Program-made: the position numbers and the translations under genes
The notes under the pieces: generated by a model
The model's input: only the letters and a program-made list of their open reading frames with translations
Databases searched by the model: none
Told to the model about the DNA's origin: nothing
NCBI RefSeq assembly: GCF_000223905.1
Contig: NC_015948.1
Span: forward strand, 2,914,001-2,978,000
DNA from: Haloarcula hispanica ATCC 33960
GTDB taxonomy: Archaea > Halobacteriota > Halobacteria > Halobacteriales > Haloarculaceae
DNA length: 64,000 nt
Reading direction: 5' to 3'
Part shown: in pieces, positions 36,407-45,178 of the stretch
How positions within the stretch are numbered: the stretch's first letter is position 1
Layout: every line of letters starts with the position of its first letter

Positions 36407-37959
36407 TGGTGACCCTCCCCGTTCGCCGCAATGGTCGGGACGGCGTCAGGTTGCTGCCCGGCCATCAGCAGTCCGAGCTGTTCCTCGGTCACGCGCTCGG
36501 GGTCGACGATGTCGACGATCTCGCCCTCGTAGACGACGGCGAGACGGTCCGAGAGCGACTGGACCTCGTCGAGGTTCGAGGAGATGAGCAACACGGCCCG
36601 GCCCGCTTCGCGGAGCGCGTTGATCTGATCGTGGATGAACTCCATCGACCCTACGTCCACGCCGCGGGTGGGGTGGGAGGCGACGACGAGACGCGGGTCC
36701 CGGGCGAACTCCCGGCCGACGACGAACTTCTGCTGGTTCCCGCCGGAGAGGGACTTGGCGTGGGCGTTGGCATCCGGCGGCCGAACGTCGTACTCTTCGA
36801 TTATCTCCTCCGCGTGGTCGCGCGTGTGGTTCCAGTCGATGCGCCCCTTCGAGGTGTAGTCGGCCGCGTGCTGGCTCCCTAGCAGGCCGTTCTCGACGAG
36901 GTCGAAGTCCATCACCAGTCCCCGCTCCTGTCGGTCTTCCGGGATGTAGGCCAGCCCGGCCTCGATGCGCTCCCGGCGGCTGTCGGTGGTCCGGTCGACG
37001 CCGTCGTAGGTAATCGTCCCCTCGTCAGGCATTTGGAGCCCGGTAATTGCCTCGACCAGTTCCGACTGGCCGTTCCCGTCGACGCCGGCGATACCGAGTA
37101 CCTCGCCGGCCCGGACCTCGAGCGAAATCCCGTCGACTGCGCGGACACCCCGGTCGTCCTCCACGACGAGGTCCGAAACCGCAAGAATAGACCGGCCCGG
37201 CTCGGCGGGCTCCCGGTCGAGATCCAGCAGCACCTCTCGGCCGACCATCATCTCGGCCAGTTCCTCCCGAGTAATATCGTCGGCGGGCACCGTCCCGACG
37301 TTTTTCCCCTCGCGCAGGACGGTGATTTCGTCGGCAGCCTCCATCGCCTCGCCGAGCTTGTGCGTGATGAAGATAATCGTCTTGCCCTGGTCGGTCAGCT
37401 CTTCGAGCACGCGAAAGAGGTCCTCGACTTCCTGTGGCGTGAGTACTGCCGTCGGTTCGTCCAGAATCAGGACGTCTGCGCCGCGGTAGAGCGCTTTGAG
37501 GATCTCGACGCGCTGCTGGACGCCGACGCCGACGTCTTCGATGCGGGCGTCGGGGTCCACGTCGAACCCGTATCGCTCGGACAGTTCACGGACCTGTTCT
37601 CGGGACTGTTCGCTGTCAACCGTGAGTCCAAGCCACTTGCGGGGCTCGTTCCCAAGCGTGATGTTTTCGGTGACGGTCATCGGATCGACCAGCATGAAGT
37701 GCTGGTGGATCATACCGACACCCTCGTCGATGGCGTCGCGTGGCGAGTCGAACTGCTGTGTCTCGCCGTGCACGTTGACCGTCCCCTCGGTGGGCTGGTA
37801 GAGCCCGTAGAGGACGTTCATCAGGGTGGTTTTTCCCGCACCGTTCTCGCCGAGCAGTGCGTGAACCGTCCCCTTCTCAACCGCCAGATCGACGTCGTCA
37901 TTCGCGACTACCCCCGGAAACCGCTTTGTAATACCATCGAGGTGGACGGCCTGTTCCAT
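36403..37959 (-). CDS. ABC transporter ATPase with two nucleotide-binding domains, BMP/nucleoside type
   Basis: 518 residues, RbsA/YufO architecture. Domain 1 has Walker A GENGAGKTT, a degenerate signature VGVGVQQRVEI, and Walker B VLILDEPTAVLTP. Domain 2 has no true Walker A (GIAGVDGNGQSEL), a good signature LSGGNQQKFVVGRE and an altered Walker B VVASHPTRGVD in which D-E is S-H. One hydrolytic site is therefore expected, a known trait of this subfamily. TATA-like TTAAAAC at 37984-37990 (minus strand) is about 28 bases before the ATG, so the three cytoplasmic genes have their own leaderless promoter. Confidence 0.94.
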   Translation of the reverse strand: MEQAVHLDGITKRFPGVVANDDVDLAVEKGTVHALLGENGAGKTTLMNVLYGLYQPTEGTVNVHGETQQFDSPRDAIDEGVGMIHQHFMLVDPMTVTENITLGNEPRKWLGLTVDSEQSREQVRELSERYGFDVDPDARIEDVGVGVQQRVEILKALYRGADVLILDEPTAVLTPQEVEDLFRVLEELTDQGKTIIFITHKLGEAMEAADEITVLREGKNVGTVPADDITREELAEMMVGREVLLDLDREPAEPGRSILAVSDLVVEDDRGVRAVDGISLEVRAGEVLGIAGVDGNGQSELVEAITGLQMPDEGTITYDGVDRTTDSRRERIEAGLAYIPEDRQERGLVMDFDLVENGLLGSQHAADYTSKGRIDWNHTRDHAEEIIEEYDVRPPDANAHAKSLSGGNQQKFVVGREFARDPRLVVASHPTRGVDVGSMEFIHDQINALREAGRAVLLISSNLDEVQSLSDRLAVVYEGEIVDIVDPERVTEEQLGLLMAGQQPDAVPTIAANGEGHQ

Positions 37960-38133
37960 ACTCTGAGCCGTTACCTTCCCGTTGTTTTAACTTCACGGTT
38001 CCACATGTCTGGCAAAAATATGCGGCAACCGCGTGTGTGGCCGCGGTGACTCGGACGGATTGTTGTATATTATTTTCGGATAATTCCGACCGCGGGGGCG
38101 GAACAGATCGGCAAATCGCTTTAACGATCCGTC

Positions 38134-39252
38134 TCAGGCGTTGTCGGGGTCAGTCGGAACGCTGATGTCGCCGTCGATGATACTCTGGCGGACCTCGGAC
38201 ACCTCGTCTTTGACGCCCTGTGGGATCTCCGAGCCGAGCTGCTGGCCGTACACCGCTTCGACACCGTTCTGTTCGAGACCGAGCGTGTTCACGGCACCGC
38301 CCTCGAAGTTGTCGTTGACGACGGATTCGACCGACGTGTACACCGCGTTGTCGACGCGTTTGACCATACTCGCGAGGATGACGTCGCTGAAGTCCGCTTT
38401 CGTGACCGACTGGTCGCGGTCGACGCCGACTGCGAAGCGCCCCGCCTCCTGGGCCGCACGGAACACGCCGGTCCCGGTGTTACCGGCCGCGTGGTAGACG
38501 ATGTCAGCACCGGATTCGTACATCGAGAGGGCCGCCTCCTGTCCGCCGGAGGGGTCGTTGAAGTCGCCGACGTAGGCCGACTGGACCTCGACGTCCTCCT
38601 CCGCGTGCTTGACGCCGGCTTTGTAGCCGGCCTCGAAGCGACCGATGAGGTCACCCTCGACACCGCCGACGAAACCGACGCTCGCGGAGTCACCCTGCGT
38701 GGATCCGGCTCCAGCCGAGAAGTCCTGGCTGGTCAGCTTCGCGGCCATCAGTCCGATGAGGAACGAGCCCTGATGCTCACCGAACACGTACGAGCCGACG
38801 TTGTCCGCCTCGACGACGGAGTCGACGATCATGAAGTTCTGGTCCGGGTATTGTTCGGCGGTTTCTGTAAGGGCGTCCGCCTGCAGGAAGCCGATACAGC
38901 AGACGAGGTCGTAGTCCGGGTTCGAGGACTGCGCGTACTGCTGCTGGAGGCTACCGAAGTCCTGTACCGCTTCCGGCTGAGACTCGTCGTATTCGATACT
39001 CAGCTCGTCTGCCGCTCGGATAGCGCCGGTCTGAGCCTGGTCGTTGAACGACCCGTCACCGAGCCCGCCCGTCGCGTACACCATTCCGACACGAGCGGCC
39101 GGGCCGCTGTCGCCGCCGTCCCCGCCGTCGCTGTCGGTGTCCCCGCCGTCGCCTCCGTCGCCGTCCCCGCCATCGCCACCGAGGCATCCGGCTAACCCGA
39201 TTGCAGTTGCGGTACCAACACTACTGATGAACGTGCGTCTCCGCTGTGACAT
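38134..39252 (-). CDS. BMP family substrate-binding lipoprotein
   Basis: 372 residues from ATG 39252. RRRTFISSVG and LAGC give a twin-arginine lipoprotein signal; a Gly/Asp-rich linker of about 26 residues follows. The BMP (PnrA/TmpC) fold is shown by VGMVYATGGLGDGSFNDQA, VGFVGGVEGDLIGRFEAGY and VYHAAGNTGTGVF. Related proteins bind purine nucleosides. A TATA-like CTTTAACG around 39277-39285 is 25-30 bases upstream. It is separated from the ATPase gene by 174 bases containing another promoter. Confidence 0.94.
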   Translation of the reverse strand: MSQRRRTFISSVGTATAIGLAGCLGGDGGDGDGGDGGDTDSDGGDGGDSGPAARVGMVYATGGLGDGSFNDQAQTGAIRAADELSIEYDESQPEAVQDFGSLQQQYAQSSNPDYDLVCCIGFLQADALTETAEQYPDQNFMIVDSVVEADNVGSYVFGEHQGSFLIGLMAAKLTSQDFSAGAGSTQGDSASVGFVGGVEGDLIGRFEAGYKAGVKHAEEDVEVQSAYVGDFNDPSGGQEAALSMYESGADIVYHAAGNTGTGVFRAAQEAGRFAVGVDRDQSVTKADFSDVILASMVKRVDNAVYTSVESVVNDNFEGGAVNTLGLEQNGVEAVYGQQLGSEIPQGVKDEVSEVRQSIIDGDISVPTDPDNA

Positions 39253-39395
39253 GTCCCACCAGCGGTGTCGATAGGCGTTAAAGACTTCGGTGTCGCACAT
39301 TAGCCACACCGGCGACAAATCATGGCAAGGCGGGCCGATCGGCTGTCGATACCGACGCCGCGGACATTTTATGTACTGGGTGTGAACGGCTGGCA

Positions 39396-39461
39396 ATGAC
39401 AATCTGGTCGCGTTCACACAGCAGCAACTGGCAGGCCCTGACGGGGCCCAGCACGCGGTGA
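39396..39461 (+). CDS. possible 21-codon upstream ORF of the phosphate transporter
   Basis: TATA-like CATTTTATG at 39365-39373 predicts transcription starting near 39396, where an ATG opens MTIWSRSHSSNWQALTGPST plus Arg. Its stop TGA overlaps the GTG start of the transporter gene (GTGA, 39458-39461). A translated leader that feeds ribosomes to the weak GTG start is possible. Coding status is unproven. Confidence 0.35.
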   Translation: MTIWSRSHSSNWQALTGPSTR

Positions 39462-40651
39462 CTACCGTCGTCTTCGGGGCGCTGGTCGCCCTCGCGACGC
39501 TCACCGGGCTGGTGACAGCCTGGACACTCGGTGCGAACAGCAACTCACCGCCCTTCGCCCCGGCTATCGGCGCGAACGCCATTTCGACGATGCGCGCCGC
39601 CTTCATGATCGGCATCCTCGCCGCGCTGGGCGCACTGACCCAGGGCGGGAGTATCTCCGAGACAGTCGGAGCCGGCCTCATCGACGGTGTCGCCATCACA
39701 TCGCTCGCAGCCATTGCCGGCCTGTTGACCGCGACGGGGTTCATGGCGTTCGGGATCTACTCGGGCTACCCCGTTCCAGCGGCGTTCGCGACGACGGGCG
39801 CGATGGTCGGCGTCGGGCTCTCGCTGGGCGGTCAGCCGGTCTTCGACACCTACCGCCGCATCATCACGTTCTGGCTGCTCGTCCCGCCAGTGTCGGGGAG
39901 CCTGGCCTATCTCACCGCGACCGTGTTGCGCCGGGACGACATCCCCGAGACGGTCGGCGTCCCGTTACTCGCCGGCGTCGTCGGCGGTATCGTCGCCAAC
40001 GTCCAGTTGAGCATCATCCCGTCGCCGACCGGCACTGACCAGGGCTCGCTGGCCGGCTTCGCCGCGATGGTCGCTGGAACGGATATCGCCGCCGTCGCCG
40101 CGACGCTACTGGTCGCCGCCGGGAGCTTCTACTACATCCGCCGGCAGACCCAGGCCTCCGTCGACAAGGGCATCAAGACCTTTCTCGTCGTTCTCGGCAG
40201 CGTCGTCGCCTTCTCCAGTGGTGGCAGTCAGGTCGGCCTCGCGACCGGCCCGCTGGAGAACCTCTACGGCACCGAACTCGGCCTGCCCGGGTTCGTGTTG
40301 CTGGCACTCGGTGCGGTGGGCATCCTCGGCGGGGCGTGGATGGGCGCGCCTCGCCTGCTACAGGCGACCTCCCGCGAGTACGCACAGCTGGGCGTCCGGC
40401 GCTCAATCGCCGCACTGGTTCCCGGGTTCATCATCGCACAGGCCGCCATCGCGCTGGGCATCCCCATCTCGTTCAACAACATCATCATCTCCGGGGTCAT
40501 CGGCGGCGGCCTGGCTGGCGGCTCCGCCGGCGTCTCGCGCCGGAAAATTGGCGTGACTGTCGGGTTCTGGCTCAGCACACTCGTCACCAGCGTCGTGCTC
40601 GGCTACGGCGTGTATCAGGTTCTGGAAGCGGCCCTCGGCAGCCAAGCGTGA
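39458..40651 (+). CDS. PiT-family inorganic phosphate transporter
   Basis: 397 residues with about ten membrane segments. The two inverted PiT signatures are present: ANSNSPPFAPAIGANAIST near the N-terminus and IPISFNNIIISGVIGGGLAGG near the C-terminus. It is a secondary phosphate (or metal-phosphate) carrier. The GTG start gives the family-like N-terminus. It is followed by a convergent UspA gene. Confidence 0.93.
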   Translation: MTTVVFGALVALATLTGLVTAWTLGANSNSPPFAPAIGANAISTMRAAFMIGILAALGALTQGGSISETVGAGLIDGVAITSLAAIAGLLTATGFMAFGIYSGYPVPAAFATTGAMVGVGLSLGGQPVFDTYRRIITFWLLVPPVSGSLAYLTATVLRRDDIPETVGVPLLAGVVGGIVANVQLSIIPSPTGTDQGSLAGFAAMVAGTDIAAVAATLLVAAGSFYYIRRQTQASVDKGIKTFLVVLGSVVAFSSGGSQVGLATGPLENLYGTELGLPGFVLLALGAVGILGGAWMGAPRLLQATSREYAQLGVRRSIAALVPGFIIAQAAIALGIPISFNNIIISGVIGGGLAGGSAGVSRRKIGVTVGFWLSTLVTSVVLGYGVYQVLEAALGSQA

Positions 40652-40681
40652 AAAGCTCCCGCGTGCTGTCCGGGTCGACGA

Positions 40682-41113
40682 CTACCGGACGACCGTCACC
40701 GTCACCGGGGCTTCGCTGACGACCGCCGTCGCAACGGTCCCGAGCAACCGCCTGGCGATCTCGTTTCGCGTCTCGCTGTGACCACCCATCACTACCTGGT
40801 CCACGTCGACCTCCTCGACGTAGTCCAGAATCGTTTCGGCTGGATCACCGGTCTCGACGGCTGTCTCGACCTGCCGGCCGACTTCGTTGGCCTGCTGTGA
40901 CGCCCGGTCGACGAGATTCGCGGCCCGCTCGTCGGCCGCCGCCCGGCGGTCCTCGTCCGGTTCGAGCATCCCGCCTTCGCTCATCCCGGTATCGAGCGGC
41001 GCGACGACGTTCAGGACCGTAATCCGACAGTCGAACGTCTCCAGCGCGTACGTCAGCGCCTCGTCAGCCAGCGGTGAGCCGTCCAGCGGGACGAGGACGT
41101 GCGTCGGTGCCAT
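40682..41113 (-). CDS. universal stress protein UspA family
   Basis: 143 residues from ATG 41113. HVLVPLDGSPLADEAL is the canonical N-terminal strand-Asp motif, and the ATP loop reads VMGGHSETRNEIARRLLGTVATAV (spread over about 105-128), with the C-terminal strand VTVTVVR. This copy has complete ATP-binding features, unlike the one at 27075-27449. It lies next to the phosphate transporter, convergent. Confidence 0.92.
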   Translation of the reverse strand: MAPTHVLVPLDGSPLADEALTYALETFDCRITVLNVVAPLDTGMSEGGMLEPDEDRRAAADERAANLVDRASQQANEVGRQVETAVETGDPAETILDYVEEVDVDQVVMGGHSETRNEIARRLLGTVATAVVSEAPVTVTVVR

Positions 41114-41189
41114 ATGTTCTCTCTGGCAGGAAGCTACAAGTAGCCACGGGCAAGCCGGCGCTTGCCAGATGTGTGTCAAGCCTGTCCCA

Positions 41190-41426
41190 CATGAGTTCGA
41201 ACCAGTGGAAGACTCGCTTCGCTCGTCTTCCAAGGCTCGAGTCCACTAATCACGACACTGTCGCTCACGGGTTGTTCGCGACAAGAATAGTCCATCCTGG
41301 ATTCGAACCAGAACCAGACGTGCTCGCTTCGCTGTGCGCGACTGGCGGGGTTCGAATCAGTAATTACGATTTCGCGGCTCGCGAGTTTGCTCGCCACAGA
41401 AATAGTCCATCCTGGATTCGAACCAG
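41190..41426. repeat. three-fold diverged tandem repeat of the tRNA-Gln 3' end and its downstream flank
   Basis: The 26-base tRNA tail plus two bases (AATAGTCCATCCTGG through AACCAG) at 41401-41426 is copied exactly at 41286-41311. The core TTCGAACCAG occurs a third time at 41196-41205. Periods are 115 and 106 bases. Sequence downstream of each copy, read on the tRNA strand, also aligns loosely (TGTGGCGAGCAAACTCGCGAG against TTGTCGCGAACAACCCGTGAG). The units contain CTCGCTTCGCTCG-type palindromes (41212-41226). This pattern fits repeated insertion and loss at a tRNA attachment site. Confidence 0.65.
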
Positions 41427-41475
41427 GGTCGAAGCCCCCAGAAGGCTTCAGGATTGGCCTCTACCCCAATGGACT
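41403..41475 (-). tRNA. tRNA-Gln (anticodon CTG)
   Basis: 73 bases, no intron. Acceptor AGTCCAT (41475-41469) pairs with ATGGACT (41410-41404), discriminator A. The anticodon stem AAGCC/GGCTT encloses the loop TTCTGGG with anticodon CTG at 41441-41439. The T arm contains GGTTCGAATCC. A minus-strand TATA-like CTTACAAAGG near 41503-41512 lies about 30 bases upstream. CCA is not encoded. Confidence 0.95.
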
Positions 41476-41644
41476 GTGTGCACTCTACAGTATCGGGTGC
41501 CCCTTTGTAAGCGTTGCGCGATTCGGTCGGACATGAAGCGTGTCAGCAGCCCACACAACACCGCCAGGAGAACAATAGCGTCATGCCTACGCTAGACGGC
41601 AAGACATCGACAGCGCTTTTTCGGGGTGCTGTGCACACTCGCGT

Positions 41645-42253
41645 ATGTACGTTGGACGATTTGTCGTCGTCAGTCCCGAGGTCGGTGCGTACCGTGTCTC
41701 CTCGCGCTCGTTCCCCAACCGCCAGGCAGTCCAGCGCGACGGGACAGTGACCGTCGAGCCGACGCCAGACGCGCCGGAGACGGACAACCCCTACATCTCC
41801 TACAACGGCGTCCGCGTCACCGAGCGCGGCGCGGTCATCGGGAACGGTTCACACGTCGACCCAATCGCCGAAAAGCTCGAACTCGGCTATCCGGCACGGG
41901 ACGCTATCGCGGAGCCGCTCCTCTCGCTCGACTTCGAGAAGGACGACTACGACACGCCGCGGGTCGCCGGCATCGTCGGCGTCGACGGGGCGGACCCGAC
42001 GACCAACGCCGACGGGCCGGGGGCGGTCATCGGGACCGTCCGCCGGGACGCGCTGCTGGTCGAGGAAGTCACCGAGCCGACGCTGGTGGCGACCTACGAG
42101 GAGGACAGTCCGACGGCGTTCGACCTGGCCGCGACCGACGCCAGCGATGTGGCCCGCGAGGTGTACGACCACGAGTACGAGCACGCCGTCTGTTCGGCCG
42201 GCGTCGCGGGGTCGGCTGGCGAGTTCGACGTGGCAGTGTACAACGGGGAGTGA
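41645..42253 (+). CDS. purO: IMP cyclohydrolase, archaeal type
   Basis: 202 residues. [28 protein letters not shown] and [10 protein letters not shown] match archaeal PurO, which closes FAICAR to IMP in the last step of purine synthesis and replaces bacterial PurH. TATA-like GCTTTTTCGG about 41614-41623 lies 25-30 bases before the ATG, indicating a leaderless mRNA. Confidence 0.95.
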   Translation: MYVGRFVVVSPEVGAYRVSSRSFPNRQAVQRDGTVTVEPTPDAPETDNPYISYNGVRVTERGAVIGNGSHVDPIAEKLELGYPARDAIAEPLLSLDFEKDDYDTPRVAGIVGVDGADPTTNADGPGAVIGTVRRDALLVEEVTEPTLVATYEEDSPTAFDLAATDASDVAREVYDHEYEHAVCSAGVAGSAGEFDVAVYNGE

Positions 42254-42329
42254 GCAGATGGCCACGCAGCGGACACAGATACTGAGCCAGGACCGACACT
42301 CAAGACCCCACAGGGGGTAGACACTAGCA

Positions 42330-43028
42330 ATGGAACTCGGCATCCTCTCTGATATCCACGGCAATCGGGTGGCGCTAGCGGCGGTGCTTGCGGATATGCC
42401 GCCGGTTGACGGGCTGGTCTGTGCGGGCGACGTGGTCGGCTACAACCCCTGGCACGCCGACTGTGTCGACGCGATGCGGGGGCACACTGACGGGCTCCCC
42501 GCAGACGTTCCCTGGCCGACCGAAGAAGTCCCGACGGTGATGGGCAACCACGACAGGGCGGTCGCCGCCGAGACGCCGTTCGCGTTCAACGGGATGGCCC
42601 AGGCCGGCGTCGAACACGCCACGGAGCAGTTATCCGACGAGCAGATCGAGTGGCTGGCGGCGCTGCCCGACGAGCGCCGCGTGTGTGACGGCCGGGTAAA
42701 ACTCGTCCACGGCCACCCGGACGACCCGGACCACTATACGTTCCCCGAGGAATTCGGCCCGGACCTGCTGGGCGACGAGGACGTACTCGTGATGGGGCAC
42801 ACACACCATCAGCACCACGAGGTGTACGAGGACGGCATCGTGATGAACCCCGGAAGCGTGGGCCAGCCCCGCGACAAGGACCACCGGGCAGCCTACGCCG
42901 TGCTCGACCTCGCGGACCTGACTGTCGAGGAGCACCGCGTGGCCTACGACACGAGCGAGGTCATCGACGCGGTTACCGACGCTGACCTGCCGCGGCAAAT
43001 CGGCTTCCGGTTGACGCAGGGCCGGTAG
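42330..43028 (+). CDS. calcineurin-like metallophosphoesterase (YfcE/MJ0936 type)
   Basis: 232 residues. Metal-binding motifs are GILSDIHGN, CAGDVVGY, VMGNHDRAV, LVHGHP and MGHTHHQHH. The short form without extra domains resembles archaeal phosphodiesterases acting on small molecules; the natural substrate is unknown. A 76-base gap follows purO. Confidence 0.92.
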   Translation: MELGILSDIHGNRVALAAVLADMPPVDGLVCAGDVVGYNPWHADCVDAMRGHTDGLPADVPWPTEEVPTVMGNHDRAVAAETPFAFNGMAQAGVEHATEQLSDEQIEWLAALPDERRVCDGRVKLVHGHPDDPDHYTFPEEFGPDLLGDEDVLVMGHTHHQHHEVYEDGIVMNPGSVGQPRDKDHRAAYAVLDLADLTVEEHRVAYDTSEVIDAVTDADLPRQIGFRLTQGR

Positions 43029-43118
43029 CCACAGGGAGTGTACGTCGCCTGTCGCCGGCAGCCTGCAGAAACTGCAGCGGGAGGAGGGAATTTATGTCCG
43101 TGACCGCTACCGTGTGGT

Positions 43119-43787
43119 GTGGAGTCCCCATTCGAGGTCCTCGGAATTCCGCCGGACGCGGACGACGGGGAGATCGTCGATGCGTACCGCGAGCGGGTGA
43201 AGGAAGCCCACCCGGACCAGGGCGGCTCGACGGAGGAGTTCCAGGCGGTCAAAGACGCCTACGAGCGACTGCAGAACGGCTACGAGCCCGGGGACCCGCT
43301 ACCGGACGAGTCACCGACGGGCGAACCCGGGTCCGAGACTGAGCAAGCCCCGCCGGAACCGGACGACCCGCTGGTGGAGTTTCTCAACTTCGAGGTGCTG
43401 GAGGACCACGGCTGGGCGCTCGAAGACGAGGATCTGTTCGAGAAAGCCGCCGACGCGAACTTGCGGTCGTCTGATTTCGGGCGGTTCTACGTCGATCCGA
43501 ACGACACGTTGCTGGAAGCGGCCGAGAAGAACGGCTTTGCGTGGCCCTTTGCTTGCCGCGGCGGCGCGTGTACGAACTGCGCCGTCGCAGTCGTCGACGG
43601 CGAGATGCCGTCGCCGGCGAGCCACATTCTCCCGCCGGACCTCACCGAAAAGGGGATTCGGCTCTCGTGTATCGCCGCACCGGTGTCTGACGACGCGAAA
43701 ATCGTCTACAACCTGAAACACCTGCCCGAAGTCAGCGAACTCCTGCTGCCCGCGAGCCGGTTCGAGCAGGCCTCCTCAACCGACTAA
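43119..43787 (+). CDS. J-domain fused to plant-type 2Fe-2S ferredoxin
   Basis: 222 residues. Residues 3-53 form a J domain with an intact H-P-D (31-33) in VKEAHPDQGG. An acidic linker follows (55-85). The rest is a 2Fe-2S ferredoxin with Cys146, Cys151 and Cys154 in ACRGGACTNC and Cys184 in RLSCIA. An acidic insert (FLNFEVLEDHGWALEDEDLF) before the ferredoxin core is typical of halophilic ferredoxins. TATA-like AATTTATG around 43090-43097 lies about 27 bases before the GTG start. The J domain could recruit DnaK for cluster loading, or be structural only. Confidence 0.9.
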   Translation: MESPFEVLGIPPDADDGEIVDAYRERVKEAHPDQGGSTEEFQAVKDAYERLQNGYEPGDPLPDESPTGEPGSETEQAPPEPDDPLVEFLNFEVLEDHGWALEDEDLFEKAADANLRSSDFGRFYVDPNDTLLEAAEKNGFAWPFACRGGACTNCAVAVVDGEMPSPASHILPPDLTEKGIRLSCIAAPVSDDAKIVYNLKHLPEVSELLLPASRFEQASSTD

Positions 43788-43801
43788 CAAGTACCCAGCG
43801 A

Positions 43802-44977
43802 TCAGAATACGTCCTGCACGAGCGAGAGGGCCTGTTCGCGGTCCTCCCACGGGACGAACACGGAGACCGACGTCGCGGACGTAATCACGTCGTAGAGGTG
43901 GATGTGCGCGTCGGCCAGCGGTTCGACGACCTGATGGGCGAGCGCCGACTGGCTCGGATCGCCGCCGGTGACACGGATGACGGCGATATCGTCCTCGACG
44001 GTGACCGACGAGAGCGTCTCGTCGTCGACGATACGGGCGTGCAGCAGCGCCTCGGCTTCCTCGGCGTCGTCTTCGTCGACGTAGAACGTCAGCGAGTCCA
44101 TCCCCGAGGAGTTGGCCTCGATATTTATCTCCTCGTCGGCGATAGCGCCTGACAGGTCCGCGAGGATGCCCGGGCTGTTCCGGATAGCGCGGCCGGCAAC
44201 GGTCACGCAGGCGATTGGCTGTTCCTGCAGGTCGATGAGGTTCTGGAACTCGCCCTCGATGGACGTGCCACCGGAGAGCAGGTCGCCGTGCTGATAGTGG
44301 ACGACGCGAACGCCGAGGTCGTCGCTCTTGTATGATAGCGCCGACGGCGCGACCACCTCGGCCCCGCGGAACGACAGCGAACGGAGTTCGTCGACGGATA
44401 TTTTGCCGACGTTCCGTGCGCCTTCGACGACACGCGGGTCCCCGGTCATGACACCCTCGACGTCGGTGACGATGACGACTTCGTCGGCGTCCATGTAGTC
44501 GCCCATCATCACGGCGCTGGTGTCGGAGCCGCCGCGGCCGAGCGTCGTCACGTTGCCCTGATAATCTTCGGCGAGGAAGCCGGTGATGACCGGGACGACG
44601 TCCTTGAGCTGGCCGGCCAGCGCGTGGGCACGCTTCTGTGTCTCCTCGACGTCGACCTCGCCGTACTCGTCGGTGATGATCGGCCAGTCCTCGCTGCCGG
44701 GTTCGAGGAAGACGGCCTCGATACCGCGGGCGGCGAGTGCGCCCTTGAGCATCCGAACGGAGGTCCGTTCGCCCATCGAGACGATTTCGGCGCGGTCCGC
44801 GGAGTCGGCGTCGTAGTTGATCTCGTCGAGCAGTTCGTCGGTCGTGTTGCCCATCGCCGAGGCGACGACCGCGACCTCGTGGCCCTGCTGGACGGCCGCA
44901 GCAATCGAGTCAGCGGCCCGGTTGATGCGGTCGCCGCTGCCGAGGCTCGTCCCACCGAACTTGGCGACTACGCGCAT
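43802..44977 (-). CDS. lysC: aspartate kinase
   Basis: 391 residues. VVAKFGGTSLGSGDRINRAA is the amino acid kinase signature; LGRGGSDTSAVMMG binds substrate; two C-terminal ACT domains (from about 265) give feedback control by lysine or threonine. It phosphorylates aspartate at the entry to threonine, methionine and DAP-lysine synthesis. It is convergent with the ferredoxin gene. Confidence 0.95.
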   Translation of the reverse strand: MRVVAKFGGTSLGSGDRINRAADSIAAAVQQGHEVAVVASAMGNTTDELLDEINYDADSADRAEIVSMGERTSVRMLKGALAARGIEAVFLEPGSEDWPIITDEYGEVDVEETQKRAHALAGQLKDVVPVITGFLAEDYQGNVTTLGRGGSDTSAVMMGDYMDADEVVIVTDVEGVMTGDPRVVEGARNVGKISVDELRSLSFRGAEVVAPSALSYKSDDLGVRVVHYQHGDLLSGGTSIEGEFQNLIDLQEQPIACVTVAGRAIRNSPGILADLSGAIADEEINIEANSSGMDSLTFYVDEDDAEEAEALLHARIVDDETLSSVTVEDDIAVIRVTGGDPSQSALAHQVVEPLADAHIHLYDVITSATSVSVFVPWEDREQALSLVQDVF

Positions 44978-45178
44978 GCTACCACCGTGTCCATGTGTAC
45001 GTGAGTCATTGCCCTCGCGTTATCCGTCGCTCGGGATAACTGTGTCCATCTGTTTCCACACCGCACTGTCGGCAGGACCCGACAGAGTCCGTCGCGTGAC
45101 GACCTACTGCTACGGAAGCGAACGCGACCCGAAGCGTCCGACACACCGTTTATTTGCGTGGGGTTCCCACACATATGC
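44978..45178. promoter_or_regulatory. divergent spacer lysC / acetyltransferase with two hairpins
   Basis: TTTATTTG at 45149-45156 is a good TATA box for the plus-strand gene (start 45179) and reads CAAATAAA on the other strand. If it also serves lysC, that mRNA would have a leader of about 140 bases holding two hairpins: CTGTCGG/CCGACAG (45066-45085) and GTTATCC/GGATAAC (45019-45040). No closer TATA box for lysC is evident. Confidence 0.4.

Noticed and set aside
34069..39252. Quorum-sensing or sugar uptake system
   Set aside because: The BMP-type binding protein and YufOPQ-like subunits fit nucleoside-type importers better; no sugar-specific features are visible.
41196..41311. A second full tRNA gene in the repeats next to tRNA-Gln
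   Set aside because: Only the T arm and acceptor end are copied; no D arm or anticodon stem can be folded.
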